A DNA stretch of 64,000 bases. It comes from Caballeronia sp. SEWSISQ10-4 2. GTDB taxonomy: Bacteria; Pseudomonadota; Gammaproteobacteria; Burkholderiales; Burkholderiaceae. The translations under genes and the position numbers were made by a program. The notes beneath the pieces are model-generated. The model searched no databases. It saw nothing but the letters and a program-made list of their open reading frames with translations, and was not told where the DNA came from. Below are positions 51,530 through 61,838 of the stretch, one piece after another. The DNA lies in the NCBI RefSeq assembly GCF_030464885.1, contig NZ_JALPRJ010000013.1, positions 62,001-126,000 of the forward strand, given 5' to 3'. The first letter of the stretch is position 1, and the number at the start of each line of letters is the position of its first letter.

Positions 51530-51900
51530 GGCCGGGGTTTTGCTGGGGCAACGATTCCATGGGCGCGTTGAACTTGCCCGAGAGCGTTGGGGGCGAAGCG
51601 TGTTCGTGTCAGGATTCGCGAGAAGGAGGGGTTCAAACATTGGTGAGTCTGGCGAGCACCGTGCTATCAGGTGCCAAAAACTTCTAGCCTGCACGCTAGG
51701 AACACTAACTTGCCGATGGTTGGAAAGCGCTTTCTTTGCTTCGTTTCTTTTTCGCCGCGTTGGACAAAGAAACGACGCGCCGCCACGCACAGTGGCTAAT
51801 AGTGATAAAAATGCAGCTAATTCCCGCAGACCACTAACGCCGAAAGCAGCAACCCGGCATCAACCCAAGAGCAACTGCACCGGCAGACCGCAAAAAAACC
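51530..51900. repeat. Dispersed-repeat-like intergenic segment
   Basis: This stretch carries no gene I trust, although it is open in several frames. It contains the inverted repeat CGTTTCTTT/AAAGAAACG (51742-51774). A 29-base segment (51839-51867) matches 38191-38220 at about 27 positions. From general familiarity, sequence of this kind (TTTCTTTG-rich stem-loops) recurs in Burkholderia intergenic regions, often mis-annotated as short hypothetical proteins. I could not search for other copies. Confidence 0.5.
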
Positions 51901-51920
51901 CGTCCACCGGCGCGAGCAAA

Positions 51921-53309
51921 TTAACACTCAACAATATTCACCGCCAACCCACCTCGCGACGTTTCCTTGTACTTGGTTTTCATATCGGCGCCGGTCTGCA
52001 TCATTGTCTTGATGACGGAGTCGAGCGAAACATAATGACTACCATCGCCCCGCATCGCCATGCGTGCCGCATTCACGGCCTTCATGGAACCCATCGCATT
52101 GCGTTCAATGCACGGAATCTGCACCATCCCGCCAACCGGATCGCAAGTCAGCCCAAGGTTATGCTCCATGCCGATCTCGGCGGCATTCTCAACCTGCGTC
52201 GGCGTGCCACCCATCACCGCTGCCAGCCCAGCCGCCGCCATCGAACACGCAACCCCCACTTCGCCCTGGCATCCGACCTCGGCACCTGAAATCGAAGCGT
52301 TCATCTTGTACAGAATGCCGATCGCCGCCGCCGTCAGCAAAAAGTCGATCACCCCCTGCGTATTCGACCCCGGCATGAATCGATCGTAGTAATGCAGCAC
52401 CGCCGGAATGATGCCGGCCGCGCCATTGGTCGGCGCCGTCACCACGCGCCCGCCCACGGCGTTTTCCTCGTTCACTGCTATAGCGTAAAGATTGATCCAG
52501 TCGATCATGGAAAGCGGATCGCGCAAGGCCTGTTCGGGCTTGTCGATCAGCGCCCGATACAACACCGGCGCGCGCCGCTTCACCTGAAAAGGACCGGGCA
52601 GGCAGCCGTCGGCATCGGGGTTGTCGATACCGCAACCGCGCTTCACGCACGACTGCATCACGTCCCAAATGCGCAGCAAGCCCGAGCGAATCTCGTCTTC
52701 GCTGCGCCACACGCGCTCGTTTTCCCACATCAATTGCGCGACGGATTTGCCGGTTTCACGGCACAACGCGAGCAATTCATCGCCGGATTTAAACGCGTAT
52801 GGCAACTGTTCGATAGCCGTGAGCACCTTCACATTCGATGCCCCAGCCGTCACCACAAAACCACCACCCACCGAGAGATAGGTCGCGTCGCGCAACGAGG
52901 CGCCGTTGGCATCGAAAGCATGGAGTTTCATGCCGTTCGGATGTTCCGCCAATGCCTGCCGCAGAAACGTAATGTGTTCCTTCAGCACGAACGGAATTTC
53001 GTGACGGCCCAGCAGCGGCAGCTTTTTCGTCGCACGGACAGTCTCGAGGCGCGTGCTGATCGTGCCGGCATCGACGGTATCCGGCGCGTCGCCCATCAAG
53101 CCGAGCATCACGCCGCGATCCGTACCGTGACCCTTGCCGGTCGCACCCAGCGAGCCGTATAACTCGCACTTCACCGAAGCCGTGGCGTCCAGCAGGCCAT
53201 CGCGTTCGAGTCCCTGCACGAACATCAGGGCGGCGCGCATCGGCCCGACCGTATGCGAACTCGACGGACCGATGCCGATTTTGAAAAGATCGAAAACGCT
53301 GACTGCCAT
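51921..53309 (-). CDS. sdaA: L-serine dehydratase (deaminase), iron-sulfur type
   Basis: This 462-residue single-chain enzyme converts L-serine to pyruvate and ammonia. The N-terminal beta domain is marked by [20 protein letters not shown]. The catalytic alpha domain has the 4Fe-4S cysteines in [13 protein letters not shown] and [21 protein letters not shown] precedes the start at 53309; the longer open frame is not used. It lies downstream of the glycine cleavage genes on the same strand, which fits joint glycine-serine catabolism. Confidence 0.96.
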   Translation of the reverse strand: MAVSVFDLFKIGIGPSSSHTVGPMRAALMFVQGLERDGLLDATASVKCELYGSLGATGKGHGTDRGVMLGLMGDAPDTVDAGTISTRLETVRATKKLPLLGRHEIPFVLKEHITFLRQALAEHPNGMKLHAFDANGASLRDATYLSVGGGFVVTAGASNVKVLTAIEQLPYAFKSGDELLALCRETGKSVAQLMWENERVWRSEDEIRSGLLRIWDVMQSCVKRGCGIDNPDADGCLPGPFQVKRRAPVLYRALIDKPEQALRDPLSMIDWINLYAIAVNEENAVGGRVVTAPTNGAAGIIPAVLHYYDRFMPGSNTQGVIDFLLTAAAIGILYKMNASISGAEVGCQGEVGVACSMAAAGLAAVMGGTPTQVENAAEIGMEHNLGLTCDPVGGMVQIPCIERNAMGSMKAVNAARMAMRGDGSHYVSLDSVIKTMMQTGADMKTKYKETSRGGLAVNIVEC

Positions 53310-53341
53310 GACTGCTCCTGCAAAGGTGCTGCTAAAAAAAA

Positions 53342-54445
53342 TCAGCGCGCCGGCAGCGGCAAACACACTGCGAGCCAGGCCGGCGGCGTGGGCGCGAGGC
53401 GCAGCGCAATGGGCGTGTAACGCCCGTCGAGCCGCGCCGAAAGATGAAACAATTCGGCGGCGTGCTTCGGATCCCAAGCGCCGGAATAACCGGGCAGCCC
53501 GGCCTCGCGGCGGGTGGCATCGAAGGGCACCGTCGAATGAACGAATTCGTCGTGCGTGCGCGTGCCGAGCGCGTACGGCGTCAGCCAGTTCAGCGCGGCG
53601 GCCAGGGTCGCGCCGGACTGCGCGCGCTCACTCAGCCAGTTGCGGTTATGACGGCGCGCCGCGAGCGCAGCCGTGACCAGCGGCTGCAGGTCGTAAGTGA
53701 CGTAATGCAGCGCGTCGCGTTCGGCGAAATCGACGGTCGAGCCGTCGGGCGCAATGTTGTCTCCAATATGCTCCACATACAGACGCTGCGCAGCGTTGAT
53801 GAGCTTGCGGTCGTCGATAGTGAACGCACCCATCGAAATCAGCTTGATCCGGTGACTCTGCCAGTTGTTGCGATACGTGCCGGTCAGCGGCCGTTTCTGT
53901 TCATCGATATCCGCTATATATCCCGCCACCATCTTCGTGATGAAGGCGTTCGCCGCGTTACGTGTTTTTACCGGCAAGGCGCTCGCCGTCAGGTCATACG
54001 CGAGGATCAGCGACTCGAAATTCGTTTCATCGATAGGATTGAAACTCGGCTGATACGTCGTTGCCCACGCGAACAAAAACCGGTCGACCAGACGCAAATA
54101 CGCTTCGTTGCCGGTCGCGCGCCAGGCGAGCGCGGCGTCGCGCATCAGCCCGAGATCCTTCTCCGCTTCCTCGCTTTCGTCGCGAATGCCCTGATGCGGC
54201 AACGTGCCTTCGGTATGAAGCGTCGCCCGTGCTTTCGGCTGGTCGTTCAGACGCGACTGCACCATTTTCACCAGCGCCTTCACGCCCGGATCGGCGTTTG
54301 TGCGCTCACTGTTTTGCATCGCGGGCGCGGCGCAAAAGTTCATGGCGGCGAACGCGCTTTGCGCGCTCAACGCCGTTGCTGCAAGGGCCGCGATTATCGC
54401 CGGGACACGCCACGTTTTAGTCACCACTCGCACCTGTCGCGCCAT
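53342..54445 (-). CDS. Exported alginate-lyase-like protein
   Basis: This 367-residue protein has a signal peptide ([20 protein letters not shown], cleavage near AFAAMNFC). The all-helical alpha/alpha toroid expected of PL5-type alginate lyases follows. Family-like segments are [34 protein letters not shown] (the Asn and His are candidate catalytic residues) and [26 protein letters not shown] ribosome binding site supports the start at 54445. It sits between gcvP and sdaA, 32 bp before sdaA, so it is probably co-transcribed with that gene. Substrate is unproven. Confidence 0.8.
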   Translation of the reverse strand: MARQVRVVTKTWRVPAIIAALAATALSAQSAFAAMNFCAAPAMQNSERTNADPGVKALVKMVQSRLNDQPKARATLHTEGTLPHQGIRDESEEAEKDLGLMRDAALAWRATGNEAYLRLVDRFLFAWATTYQPSFNPIDETNFESLILAYDLTASALPVKTRNAANAFITKMVAGYIADIDEQKRPLTGTYRNNWQSHRIKLISMGAFTIDDRKLINAAQRLYVEHIGDNIAPDGSTVDFAERDALHYVTYDLQPLVTAALAARRHNRNWLSERAQSGATLAAALNWLTPYALGTRTHDEFVHSTVPFDATRREAGLPGYSGAWDPKHAAELFHLSARLDGRYTPIALRLAPTPPAWLAVCLPLPAR

Positions 54446-54504
54446 GCAAAACTCCCTGATTGGCTTGGTTCGGGTGAGATGGTATCTGGTGTTGCATGAA
54501 TCCG

Positions 54505-54540
54505 GCAAAACTGTCCGGCTCTCGGAAAAGCCGGACAGTT
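54505..54540 (-). terminator. Terminator after gcvP
   Basis: AACTGTCCGGCT pairs perfectly with AGCCGGACAGTT (12 bp) around an 8-base loop. On the minus strand a short T-run follows. It separates the gcv operon from the alginate-lyase-like gene and sdaA. Confidence 0.7.
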
Positions 54541-54573
54541 GAAACGCGTGCTTAGTTGTCGCTTATTCGCCGC

Positions 54574-57501
54574 TTATTCCCCGTATTCGGACAGCGGAAT
54601 GCACGAGCAGAACAAATTGCGGTCGCCGTAGGCGTTGTCCGCACGGCCGACCGGAGGCCAGTACTTGCGCGCAATCAGCGATGTCAGCGGATACGCCGCC
54701 GTTTCACGCGAGTAGGCGTGGCTCCAGTCATCGGCGACAACAACTGCTGCCGTATGCGGCGCATGTTTCAGCGGATTGTCTTCGCGATCCGATTTGCCTT
54801 CTTCAACCGCGCGAATTTCGTCGCGAATGGCAATCATTGCATCGATAAAACGATCCAGCTCCTCCTTCGATTCCGATTCCGTCGGTTCGACCATCAGCGT
54901 GCCCGGCACCGGGAAGCTCATGGTCGGCGCGTGGAAACCGTAATCGATCAGGCGCTTGGCGACGTCATCGACAGAAATGCCGCTCGTTTCCTTTAACGGA
55001 CGCAGATCGAGAATGCATTCGTGCGCGACCAGTCCGCTCGTGCCGCTGTACAGCACGGGGTAATGTGGCGCGAGACGCTTCGCCACATAGTTTGCTGCGA
55101 GGATCGCGCTTTCGGTGGCGTTCGTGAGGCCTTGCGCGCCCATCATCGCGATGTACATCCACGAGATCGGCAGGATGGCGGCCGAGCCATAAGGCGCCGA
55201 CGATACCGCTCCAATTCCGGCCGCATCGCGGTGATAACCAGTGGAATGCTGATTCGGCAAGAACTTGGCCAAATGCGCACCAACCGCGACCGGACCCACG
55301 CCCGGTCCGCCGCCGCCATGCGGAATGCAGAAAGTCTTGTGCAGGTTCAGATGCGACACGTCGCCGCCGAACTGGCCTGGCGCGGTGAGGCCGACCATCG
55401 CGTTCATGTTCGCGCCATCGACGTACACCTGGCCGCCGTGCGCATGCACGATCTCGCAGATTTCGCGCACGTTCGCTTCGAACACGCCATGTGTCGACGG
55501 ATACGTGATCATGATCGCCGCGAGTTTGTCGGCGTGTTTCTCGGCCTTGGCCTTCAAGTCGGCGATATCGACGTTGCCTTGTTCATCGCACGCAACGACC
55601 ACAACCTGCATCCCGGCCATTTGCGCCGATGCCGGATTCGTCCCGTGCGCGGACGCGGGAATCAGGCACACATTCCGATGCCCTTCGCCACGCGACGCGT
55701 GATACGCGTGGATGATCAGCAAGCCGGCGTACTCACCTTGCGAGCCGGCATTCGGTTGCAGCGATACCGCCGCGTAACCAGTGCACGCAACCAGCATCTG
55801 CTCGAGCTGATCGATCATCGTCCGATAACCAACGGTTTGTTCCGCCGGAGCAAACGGATGAATCTGCGCGAATTCGGGCCACGTCACGGGCAGCATTTCG
55901 GACGTCGCGTTGAGCTTCATCGTGCAGGAACCGAGCGGGATCATCGTGCGATCGAGTGCGAGATCCTTGTCGGCGAGACTGCGCAGATAGCGCAGCATTT
56001 CGTGCTCGGAGTGATGGCGGTTGAACACCGGATGCGTAAGGTATTCGCTCGTGCGTCCCAGTGCTTTCGGCAAGGAGACTTTTGCGTCGGCATCGAGCGC
56101 GTCGATATCGAACGTTTCCGTCTTGCCGACCACTTCCGCGAACAATGCGAAGAGCTTCAGGAGGTCGTCGCGCGTGGTGGTTTCATCGACGGAAATGCCT
56201 ACGTGCGTTGCATCGATATGGCGCAGATTCACATGCACCGCCGATGCCGCCTGATGCAGCGCCGTCGTGTTCGCACCGCTTTTGATCGTGATCGTATCGA
56301 AGAAGGTTTCGTTCGCGAGCGTGTAGCCGAGCTTTTGCACGCCGGCCGCGAAGATCGACGCCACGCGATTCACGCGCAACGCGATGGTCTTCAGACCCTG
56401 CGGCCCGTGATACACGGCGTACATGCTGGCCATGATCGCGAGCAAGGCCTGCGCTGTACATACATTCGATGTCGCCTTTTCACGGCGAATATGTTGCTCA
56501 CGCGTTTGCAGCGCGAGACGCAGCGCGTGCTTGCCTTGGGCATCGACGGTGACACCAACCAGACGGCCCGGCATCTGGCGCTTGAAGTCATCGCGCACGG
56601 CCATATACGCCGCGTGCGGACCGCCGAAACCGACCGGCACGCCAAAACGCTGCGTATTGCCGATAACCACATCCGCGCCCCATTCGCCCGGTGGCGTGAG
56701 CAGCGTGAGCGCGAGCAGATCGGCGGCGACTACGACGTGACCGCCCGCCGCATGCACGGCTTCAGCGAGCGCGCGATAGTCCTGCACATCGCCGTTTGCG
56801 CCGGGATATTGCAGCAGCACGCCGAACGCGTTGGCCGTAGCGGCATCGGCGGCGGGACCGACTTTCACTTCAATGCCCGCAGGCTTCGCCCGCGTCTGCA
56901 CGACTTCGATGGTCTGCGGCAGGACGTCGTCGGCGATATAAAACAGGTTCGATTTCGGCTTGCCCGCGCGTTGCAGCAGCGTCATGGCTTCGGCGGCCGC
57001 GGTGGCTTCATCGAGCAACGATGCGTTCGAAATCGCAAGGCCCGTCAGATCGATCACCATCTGCTGGAAGTTCAGCAACGCTTCCAGGCGGCCTTGCGAG
57101 ATTTCCGGCTGATACGGCGTGTAAGCCGTGTACCACGCCGGGTTTTCAAGCACGTTGCGCAGGATCACCGCCGGCGTATGCGTGCCGTAATAACCCTGGC
57201 CGATATAGTTCCTGAACACCAGATTCTGATCCGCGAGCTTCCTCAACGAAGCCAGCGCTTCCGCTTCGCTTTTCGGCTGCGTGAACGCGCCGAGCGGCAG
57301 CGTTTCGTGACGCCGGATGGACTCGGGAATCACCGCATCAATGAACGCCGCGCGCGACGCGAAACCGAGCGCCTCGAGCATGGCGTGCTGGTCGGCCGAA
57401 TCCGGGCCGATGTGCCGCTGGGCGAAGGCGTTGTGGCATTCGAGCGCGGCGAGGGACAAGGATGAGCGGTTCATCAGACGATCCGGGTGTTCGAGCTTCA
57501 T
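54574..57501 (-). CDS. gcvP: Glycine dehydrogenase (decarboxylating), P-protein
   Basis: This 975-residue PLP enzyme decarboxylates glycine and passes the aminomethyl group to GcvH. The two homologous halves of the single-chain type are present. The PLP Lys lies in [35 protein letters not shown] marks the N-terminus. AGGAAC precedes the ATG at 57501, which gives [17 protein letters not shown]. It is the third gene of the riboswitch-controlled operon. Confidence 0.98.
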   Translation of the reverse strand: MKLEHPDRLMNRSSLSLAALECHNAFAQRHIGPDSADQHAMLEALGFASRAAFIDAVIPESIRRHETLPLGAFTQPKSEAEALASLRKLADQNLVFRNYIGQGYYGTHTPAVILRNVLENPAWYTAYTPYQPEISQGRLEALLNFQQMVIDLTGLAISNASLLDEATAAAEAMTLLQRAGKPKSNLFYIADDVLPQTIEVVQTRAKPAGIEVKVGPAADAATANAFGVLLQYPGANGDVQDYRALAEAVHAAGGHVVVAADLLALTLLTPPGEWGADVVIGNTQRFGVPVGFGGPHAAYMAVRDDFKRQMPGRLVGVTVDAQGKHALRLALQTREQHIRREKATSNVCTAQALLAIMASMYAVYHGPQGLKTIALRVNRVASIFAAGVQKLGYTLANETFFDTITIKSGANTTALHQAASAVHVNLRHIDATHVGISVDETTTRDDLLKLFALFAEVVGKTETFDIDALDADAKVSLPKALGRTSEYLTHPVFNRHHSEHEMLRYLRSLADKDLALDRTMIPLGSCTMKLNATSEMLPVTWPEFAQIHPFAPAEQTVGYRTMIDQLEQMLVACTGYAAVSLQPNAGSQGEYAGLLIIHAYHASRGEGHRNVCLIPASAHGTNPASAQMAGMQVVVVACDEQGNVDIADLKAKAEKHADKLAAIMITYPSTHGVFEANVREICEIVHAHGGQVYVDGANMNAMVGLTAPGQFGGDVSHLNLHKTFCIPHGGGGPGVGPVAVGAHLAKFLPNQHSTGYHRDAAGIGAVSSAPYGSAAILPISWMYIAMMGAQGLTNATESAILAANYVAKRLAPHYPVLYSGTSGLVAHECILDLRPLKETSGISVDDVAKRLIDYGFHAPTMSFPVPGTLMVEPTESESKEELDRFIDAMIAIRDEIRAVEEGKSDREDNPLKHAPHTAAVVVADDWSHAYSRETAAYPLTSLIARKYWPPVGRADNAYGDRNLFCSCIPLSEYGE

Positions 57502-57567
57502 GAGAGTTCCTGCTGGTGCGGCGGCTTTGCTTTTGAGCGTAAGCACGCCGCACGGTCGTTGATAAAG

Positions 57568-57948
57568 TTACTCGCCGATCGACGCGCCGTACGCAGCGGC
57601 ATCGATCAACCGATCCGTCTTGGCATCGGCGGCGGGCTTGATCTTGAAGAGCCAGCTTTCATACGGCGTGCCGTTGATCTGATCCGGCGTGCCCGTCAGC
57701 GCATCGTTCGCGCCGACGATTTCGCCGGACACGGGTGCGTAGATATCGGACGCAGCTTTCACCGATTCGATCACGGCGATGGCGTCGCCGGCGGCAACCG
57801 TCTTGCCAACCGGCGGCAATTCGATGAACACGACATCGCCCAGTGCTTCCTGCGCGTGATCCGTAATACCGATGGTCAGCGTGCCGTCGGATTCAGTGCG
57901 CACCCATTCGTGCGATTCGGTGTATTTGAGGTCGGCCGGGATGCTCAT
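57568..57948 (-). CDS. gcvH: Glycine cleavage system H protein (lipoyl carrier)
   Basis: This 126-residue carrier has the lipoylated Lys64 in [18 protein letters not shown] and the family opening [10 protein letters not shown]. It shuttles the aminomethyl intermediate between P and T proteins. It lies between gcvT and gcvP with gaps of about 67 bp. Confidence 0.98.
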   Translation of the reverse strand: MSIPADLKYTESHEWVRTESDGTLTIGITDHAQEALGDVVFIELPPVGKTVAAGDAIAVIESVKAASDIYAPVSGEIVGANDALTGTPDQINGTPYESWLFKIKPAADAKTDRLIDAAAYGASIGE

Positions 57949-58015
57949 GCGGATGCTCCAAAGTGTCTTTGAGGGTGGGACGTGCGTGGCGTTCTTGCGA
58001 GCGTTCGGGACCGCT

Positions 58016-59140
58016 TCAAAGCGCCGCCAAAACCTTGCCGTTGCGCACGAAAGGCAGTTTTACCACGCTTGCCGGGAGTTGTTTGTCGCGGATGATGACG
58101 TGCACGTTATCGCCCGGTTTCACGCTCGCCGGCACCCGGGCGAACGCGATGGATTCCTGCATCGATGGCGAGAATGTTCCGCTCGTAATCTCGCCTTCGC
58201 CGTCGGCGGTGACGACTTTTTGGTGAGCACGAAGCACGCCACCGGCGCGGCCGTTTTCCTTCTGCAGAATCAAGCCGACAAAGCGCGCCTTCGACCCATT
58301 CGCTTCCAGCGCCGAGCGGCCGACGAATGCGCGATTTGGGTCACTGAAGTCGACGGTCCAGGCGAGGCCGGCGTCGAGCGGCGAAACCGTGTCGTCCATG
58401 TCCTGACCGTAGAGGTTCATACCAGCTTCCAGACGCAGCGTGTCGCGTGCGCCGAGGCCGGCGGGCTTCACGCCTTGTGCGATCAATGCGTTCCAGAACG
58501 CTTCTACTTGCGTAGCCGGAACGACGATTTCGAAACCGTCCTCGCCCGTGTAGCCGGTGCGCGCGAGCATCACGTCGCCAAACGAGCTGACCGGGAATTG
58601 CACGGCGTTGAAGGGCTTGAGTTCCGCGGTAGCGGCGCGGGTTTGCGGCAGTACTTGCCAGACTTTTTCGCGAGCGTTCGGACCCTGTACGGCGACGATG
58701 GCGAAATCGCGGCGAGGCGTGATGGTCAGTCCAAAACCGCCTTCCGCGTTCAGATGGCCAAACCACGCGATGTCTTTCTCAGCCGTGCCGGCATTCACGA
58801 CGACGCGGTAGTTGTCATCGTCGAAGTAGTACACGATCAGGTCATCGATCACACCGCCTTCCGGGTTCAGCAGGCACGAATAGAGCGCTTTGCCGGGAAC
58901 GGTGAGCTTGTCGACGTTGTTCGCGATCGCGTACTTGAAGAACTCGCGTGCTTTATCGCCGGTGAAATCGACGACGCGCATGTGCGACACGTCGAACATG
59001 CCGGCATCGGTGCGCACTGCGTGATGTTCGTCGATCTGCGAACCGTAATTGACGGGCATGTCCCAGCCGCCGAAATCGACCATGCGTGCATTGAGCGCAA
59101 GGTGAGCGGCGTGCAAAGGCGTGTGTTGAAGATCAGACAT
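58016..59140 (-). CDS. gcvT: Aminomethyltransferase (glycine cleavage T protein)
   Basis: This 374-residue folate-dependent enzyme releases ammonia and forms methylene-tetrahydrofolate. Conserved segments are [41 protein letters not shown] and [14 protein letters not shown]. The start at 59140 gives [16 protein letters not shown]; the longer frame is not used. It is the first gene after the glycine riboswitch. Confidence 0.97.
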   Translation of the reverse strand: MSDLQHTPLHAAHLALNARMVDFGGWDMPVNYGSQIDEHHAVRTDAGMFDVSHMRVVDFTGDKAREFFKYAIANNVDKLTVPGKALYSCLLNPEGGVIDDLIVYYFDDDNYRVVVNAGTAEKDIAWFGHLNAEGGFGLTITPRRDFAIVAVQGPNAREKVWQVLPQTRAATAELKPFNAVQFPVSSFGDVMLARTGYTGEDGFEIVVPATQVEAFWNALIAQGVKPAGLGARDTLRLEAGMNLYGQDMDDTVSPLDAGLAWTVDFSDPNRAFVGRSALEANGSKARFVGLILQKENGRAGGVLRAHQKVVTADGEGEITSGTFSPSMQESIAFARVPASVKPGDNVHVIIRDKQLPASVVKLPFVRNGKVLAAL

Positions 59141-59284
59141 GGAGCGGGCCTCGGGCGTGCGCGAAAACAAAAAAAGGCCATGCGTCGAACCCGCTCGGGG
59201 TTTCGGCTTTTAAGCTGCGCCAGACGTGTGAACCCATTCGGCTGCAACATGCAAAGCCCAAACCGCGTAGCGATTCGGTACATG

Positions 59285-59576
59285 ACCCCTCTGTCCTCGG
59301 TACCTGAGAGATTGCACGCTGTTCGCCGATGATCCGACGTCCAACGCGCGCCCCTTCGGTGGGCGTCTGGCTGGTGCTTCTTTATTAGCCGATGCCGCTC
59401 TCCAGAGTTCGACTTTCCGTTCACCGGCGTCCGGTGAAAGACGCACTGCATGAACGGAACTTCGACGCGGCCGGTCCTTTTGCCTGAGAGTTTGTGGGTG
59501 TGCCCCTTCGGCGGCGCGGCTTCGTTTTTATGTCGTTTTGAACACGAACGACCAACGGCCAGCGCTCTCTCCCGAC
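59285..59576 (-). promoter_or_regulatory. Tandem glycine riboswitch
   Basis: Two glycine aptamers lie head to tail on the minus strand in the gcvT leader. The upstream one (about 59475-59576) opens GGGAGAGAGCGCTGG and closes CTCTCAGGCAAAAGGACC. The downstream one (about 59285-59408) opens CTGGAGAGCGGCATCGG, contains CCGAAGGGG and closes CTCTCAGGTACCGAGGACAG. These are the diagnostic glycine-aptamer words. The 59141-59284 part between aptamer 2 and gcvT contains AACCC/GGGTT and a T-run, which could be the expression platform. Confidence 0.93.
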
Positions 59577-59586
59577 GCGTGCGGCG

Positions 59587-59615
59587 AATTTACGCGACCG
59601 AATTCAGCTTGTCAA
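59587..59615 (-). promoter_or_regulatory. Promoter of the gcvTHP operon
   Basis: On the minus strand TTGACA and TAAATT are spaced exactly 17 bp. The predicted start, near 59580, lies just before the first glycine aptamer. Confidence 0.75.
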
Positions 59616-59640
59616 ACGGCGAGGGCTGGCGCGGCGATCC

Positions 59641-60555
59641 TTAGTCCTTGTTGAGCCCTGGATCCACGCGCTTGCCGATGTCGCGCAAGCGCGCCAGTTG
59701 ATCGACCATCGACGGTGCTTCGTCGAGGCTGCTGACAAAGGTCCAGAGGTACGTCATCACGGCGTAGACATGCCCGGCCTTGACCGCCGGCGCCAAGGCC
59801 AACTGGCTGATGGCAATGACAAACAGCACGGCCGCCACGGAACCGACAAAGAGAAACGCCGCGGCTTCACGGTTCGACAGGTGAATCCGGAGCTTGGAAA
59901 GCACGCGATAGTGTCGTTTCAAGGTGACCGTACCGACTTTCGCGACCAAACCGATTTCCTTCTCCAGCCGGTCATTCAAGCGCTGATGCAAGCCCTGGTT
60001 GCGCCGTGCAAAGCGCGGCAACAAGGCCATGCACAGCAGCAATCCGCCCAGACTGGCTACGCCGATCCACGGCTCGATCGCGAGCAGCATCGCCACGGCG
60101 CCGACTATCGATACCAAAGCGGTGACCATGGTCGGCACGTGTTTTTCGAAGAAGTCGACAAACTCCCGGGCCAATACCACGCGTGCCGCCGCCGTCGACG
60201 TACTTTGGTTCCGCAGCCGCTGATTGAGGATCACCGGTACCGCCAGATCGGCGTATATCCGCGTGAAGGTGCGCGTATCCACGGCCCGGCGCGCGGCGCC
60301 GACCGCCCAGAACGCCAATACGATCACCGCGTAGAACAATGCGCTGCGGGCGTCGCCCCGAATGATCGAGTCGACGGCGAATCCCGCGAACAGCGGATAC
60401 GCGAGCAACAGCGCGTTCTCCAGCGCGACGAGCGACAGCGTGAAGAACAGCTTGCCCGGATAGGCCCGGGCAATGGCTTTGAGCGTGGACGTGGCGGACT
60501 GCTGACCGAGCTTTTCGCTCTTAACCATCCGGATTTCTGGTGTGACGAATGACAT
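59641..60555 (-). CDS. ABC-transporter-type six-helix membrane protein lacking an ATPase domain
   Basis: This 304-residue protein resembles the transmembrane half of type IV ABC exporters: about six hydrophobic helices (LFFTLSLVALENALLLAYPL, SALFYAVIVLAFWAVGA and others) and a charged cytoplasmic loop around residues 200-225. No Walker motifs are present. The start at 60555 follows AAGG. No ATPase gene lies next to it, so the energy source is unknown. It is divergent from a TetR gene, with tandem operators between them. Confidence 0.75.
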   Translation of the reverse strand: MSFVTPEIRMVKSEKLGQQSATSTLKAIARAYPGKLFFTLSLVALENALLLAYPLFAGFAVDSIIRGDARSALFYAVIVLAFWAVGAARRAVDTRTFTRIYADLAVPVILNQRLRNQSTSTAAARVVLAREFVDFFEKHVPTMVTALVSIVGAVAMLLAIEPWIGVASLGGLLLCMALLPRFARRNQGLHQRLNDRLEKEIGLVAKVGTVTLKRHYRVLSKLRIHLSNREAAAFLFVGSVAAVLFVIAISQLALAPAVKAGHVYAVMTYLWTFVSSLDEAPSMVDQLARLRDIGKRVDPGLNKD

Positions 60556-60582
60556 GACCATACCTTGGGTAAAATCGCCGCT

Positions 60583-60626
60583 ATAATTTGAGCGAGTGCT
60601 CAAATTATAATTGAGCAGTCGCTCAA
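60583..60626. promoter_or_regulatory. Tandem TetR operators overlapping divergent -10 elements
   Basis: ATAATTTGAGC-gagt-GCTCAAATTAT (60583-60608) is a perfect 11-bp-arm palindrome. TTGAGC-agtc-GCTCAA (60611-60626) is a second, shorter copy of the same core. TATAAT occurs on the plus strand at 60582-60587 and on the minus strand at 60604-60609, inside the first operator. Bound repressor would thus block both directions. Confidence 0.75.
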
Positions 60627-60671
60627 AATGCAAGCTCAGCTAATCCGTTCACGCTTGAAAAGGAATCGAAC

Positions 60672-61271
60672 ATGTCGCGGTCGTCCCCGGAACGCAAAGA
60701 TCAGATCATTGCGGCCGCCCTCGAGTTGTTCCGCCAGAAAGGTTTCGCGGACGTTTCCACGCGCGATCTCGCCGAGCACGCGGGGCTGTCGCGCAGTCAC
60801 ATCTATCACTACTTCGACGACTGGAATGAGTTGCGCCGCGAAGCGTTCGTGCACTTTGCCGACGAGCAACTCGAAGAAGCCGCCACGCGTCTGACCGATA
60901 AACCGCCGGCCGAAGCGTTGCTCGGTTTTATCCGCGACTGCCTGCCGGCTAGCAAGGATGATGGTTGGGGGCTGTGGCTGGATGCCTGGGACGAAGCCAT
61001 GCACGACGCAGAACTGGCGCGTGCTTATTTAAACGAGATCGGTCGCTGGCAAGCCATGCTTCGCGGAATCATCGAACAGGGCGTGGAGGCGAAGGTGTTT
61101 CGCTGCGCATCGCCGGAACGTGCGGCCCGGCAGCTCTTCGCGCTGGCCATGGGTTACGCCGATGATCTGCTGCTGGAGCCCTCGGTTGAGGCTGTCGAGG
61201 CCGCGCTGGAGGAGGTTGTGGAAGTCGCGGAGATGGTGCTGGATTTCGAGCTCAACGCGAGTCATCGATGA
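60672..61271 (+). CDS. TetR-family transcriptional regulator
   Basis: This 199-residue repressor has the N-terminal helix-turn-helix DQIIAAALELFRQKGFADVS, then TRDLAEHAGLSRSHIYHYF, and a helical ligand-binding domain. Residues 100-160 (WDEAMHDAELARAYLNEIGR) resemble the BetI-type C-terminal domain. It very likely controls itself and the divergent membrane protein through the two operators in between. Confidence 0.92.
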   Translation: MSRSSPERKDQIIAAALELFRQKGFADVSTRDLAEHAGLSRSHIYHYFDDWNELRREAFVHFADEQLEEAATRLTDKPPAEALLGFIRDCLPASKDDGWGLWLDAWDEAMHDAELARAYLNEIGRWQAMLRGIIEQGVEAKVFRCASPERAARQLFALAMGYADDLLLEPSVEAVEAALEEVVEVAEMVLDFELNASHR

Positions 61272-61280
61272 GCATGGTCA

Positions 61281-61306
61281 GCCGAACGACGAGCCTGTCG
61301 TTCGGC
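61281..61306. terminator. Hairpin between convergent genes
   Basis: GCCGAACGAC pairs perfectly with GTCGTTCGGC around a 6-base loop just after the TetR stop. No T-run follows, so terminator activity is uncertain. Confidence 0.4.
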
Positions 61307-61323
61307 GCATAAAACTGCGGTGC

Positions 61324-61701
61324 TTACTGGATCGCGCGCTGCAGACCGTCCAGTTCGCCGTTCAGCGTGTGCTGTTCTTCACCCGACAAACCGCCGCCAT
61401 GTTGCGAAGCCATATCGCGGGATTCCTGGCGAATCACATCCAGCCGATGATGAAACGCATCGCCTTGTGGCGGCGGATAAAAACCTTGATTCACGCGCTG
61501 ATCGACATGATGCCAAAGCGCGTTGATTCGCCCGTTGACCTGATCCATCCGATGAACCGCTTCCATATGCGGATCTGGGCGCGCGGGTGTTTCCTCGACG
61601 ACATTGACCTGCCGCGTCGGCTCGACGACGCACGCTGCCAGCGATCCCGCCAGCGCCATGCCAATCAGCGCACGGGCGCAACTTGCTTTGAATGTAAGCA
61701 C
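61324..61701 (-). CDS. Small outer-membrane-type lipoprotein, function unknown
   Basis: This 125-residue protein starts at a GTG preceded by GGGGAG. It has a lipoprotein signal peptide with lipobox LAAC (ALIGMALAGSLAACVVEP). The mature part is hydrophilic and His/Gln-rich, with helix-forming stretches (MEAVHRMDQVNGRINALWHH, DAFHHRLDVIRQESRDMA). No family is recognised. The residue after the Cys is Val, which does not favour inner-membrane retention. Confidence 0.7.
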   Translation of the reverse strand: MLTFKASCARALIGMALAGSLAACVVEPTRQVNVVEETPARPDPHMEAVHRMDQVNGRINALWHHVDQRVNQGFYPPPQGDAFHHRLDVIRQESRDMASQHGGGLSGEEQHTLNGELDGLQRAIQ

Positions 61702-61838
61702 GGAAGTTCTCCCCTTTCTGGTTTTTAAGATAAGACTCAGACAACTGCAGAAGAACGGCCCGCGCGCGCCCCCGGCTGACGCCGGAGCCGCGCGCAAATG
61801 TAACGCTGTGTGTTTGAAAGTCCGCCGTGGGCTGTTTG

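Noticed and set aside
51540..52289. Long plus-strand ORF overlapping the repeat-like region and sdaA
   Set aside because: It runs antisense through sdaA and a repeat; its composition reflects the GC-rich shadow frame.
55021..57465. 814-codon ORF antisense to gcvP
   Set aside because: It is a shadow frame of the clearly real gcvP; Arg/His-rich composition is typical of such shadows in GC-rich DNA.
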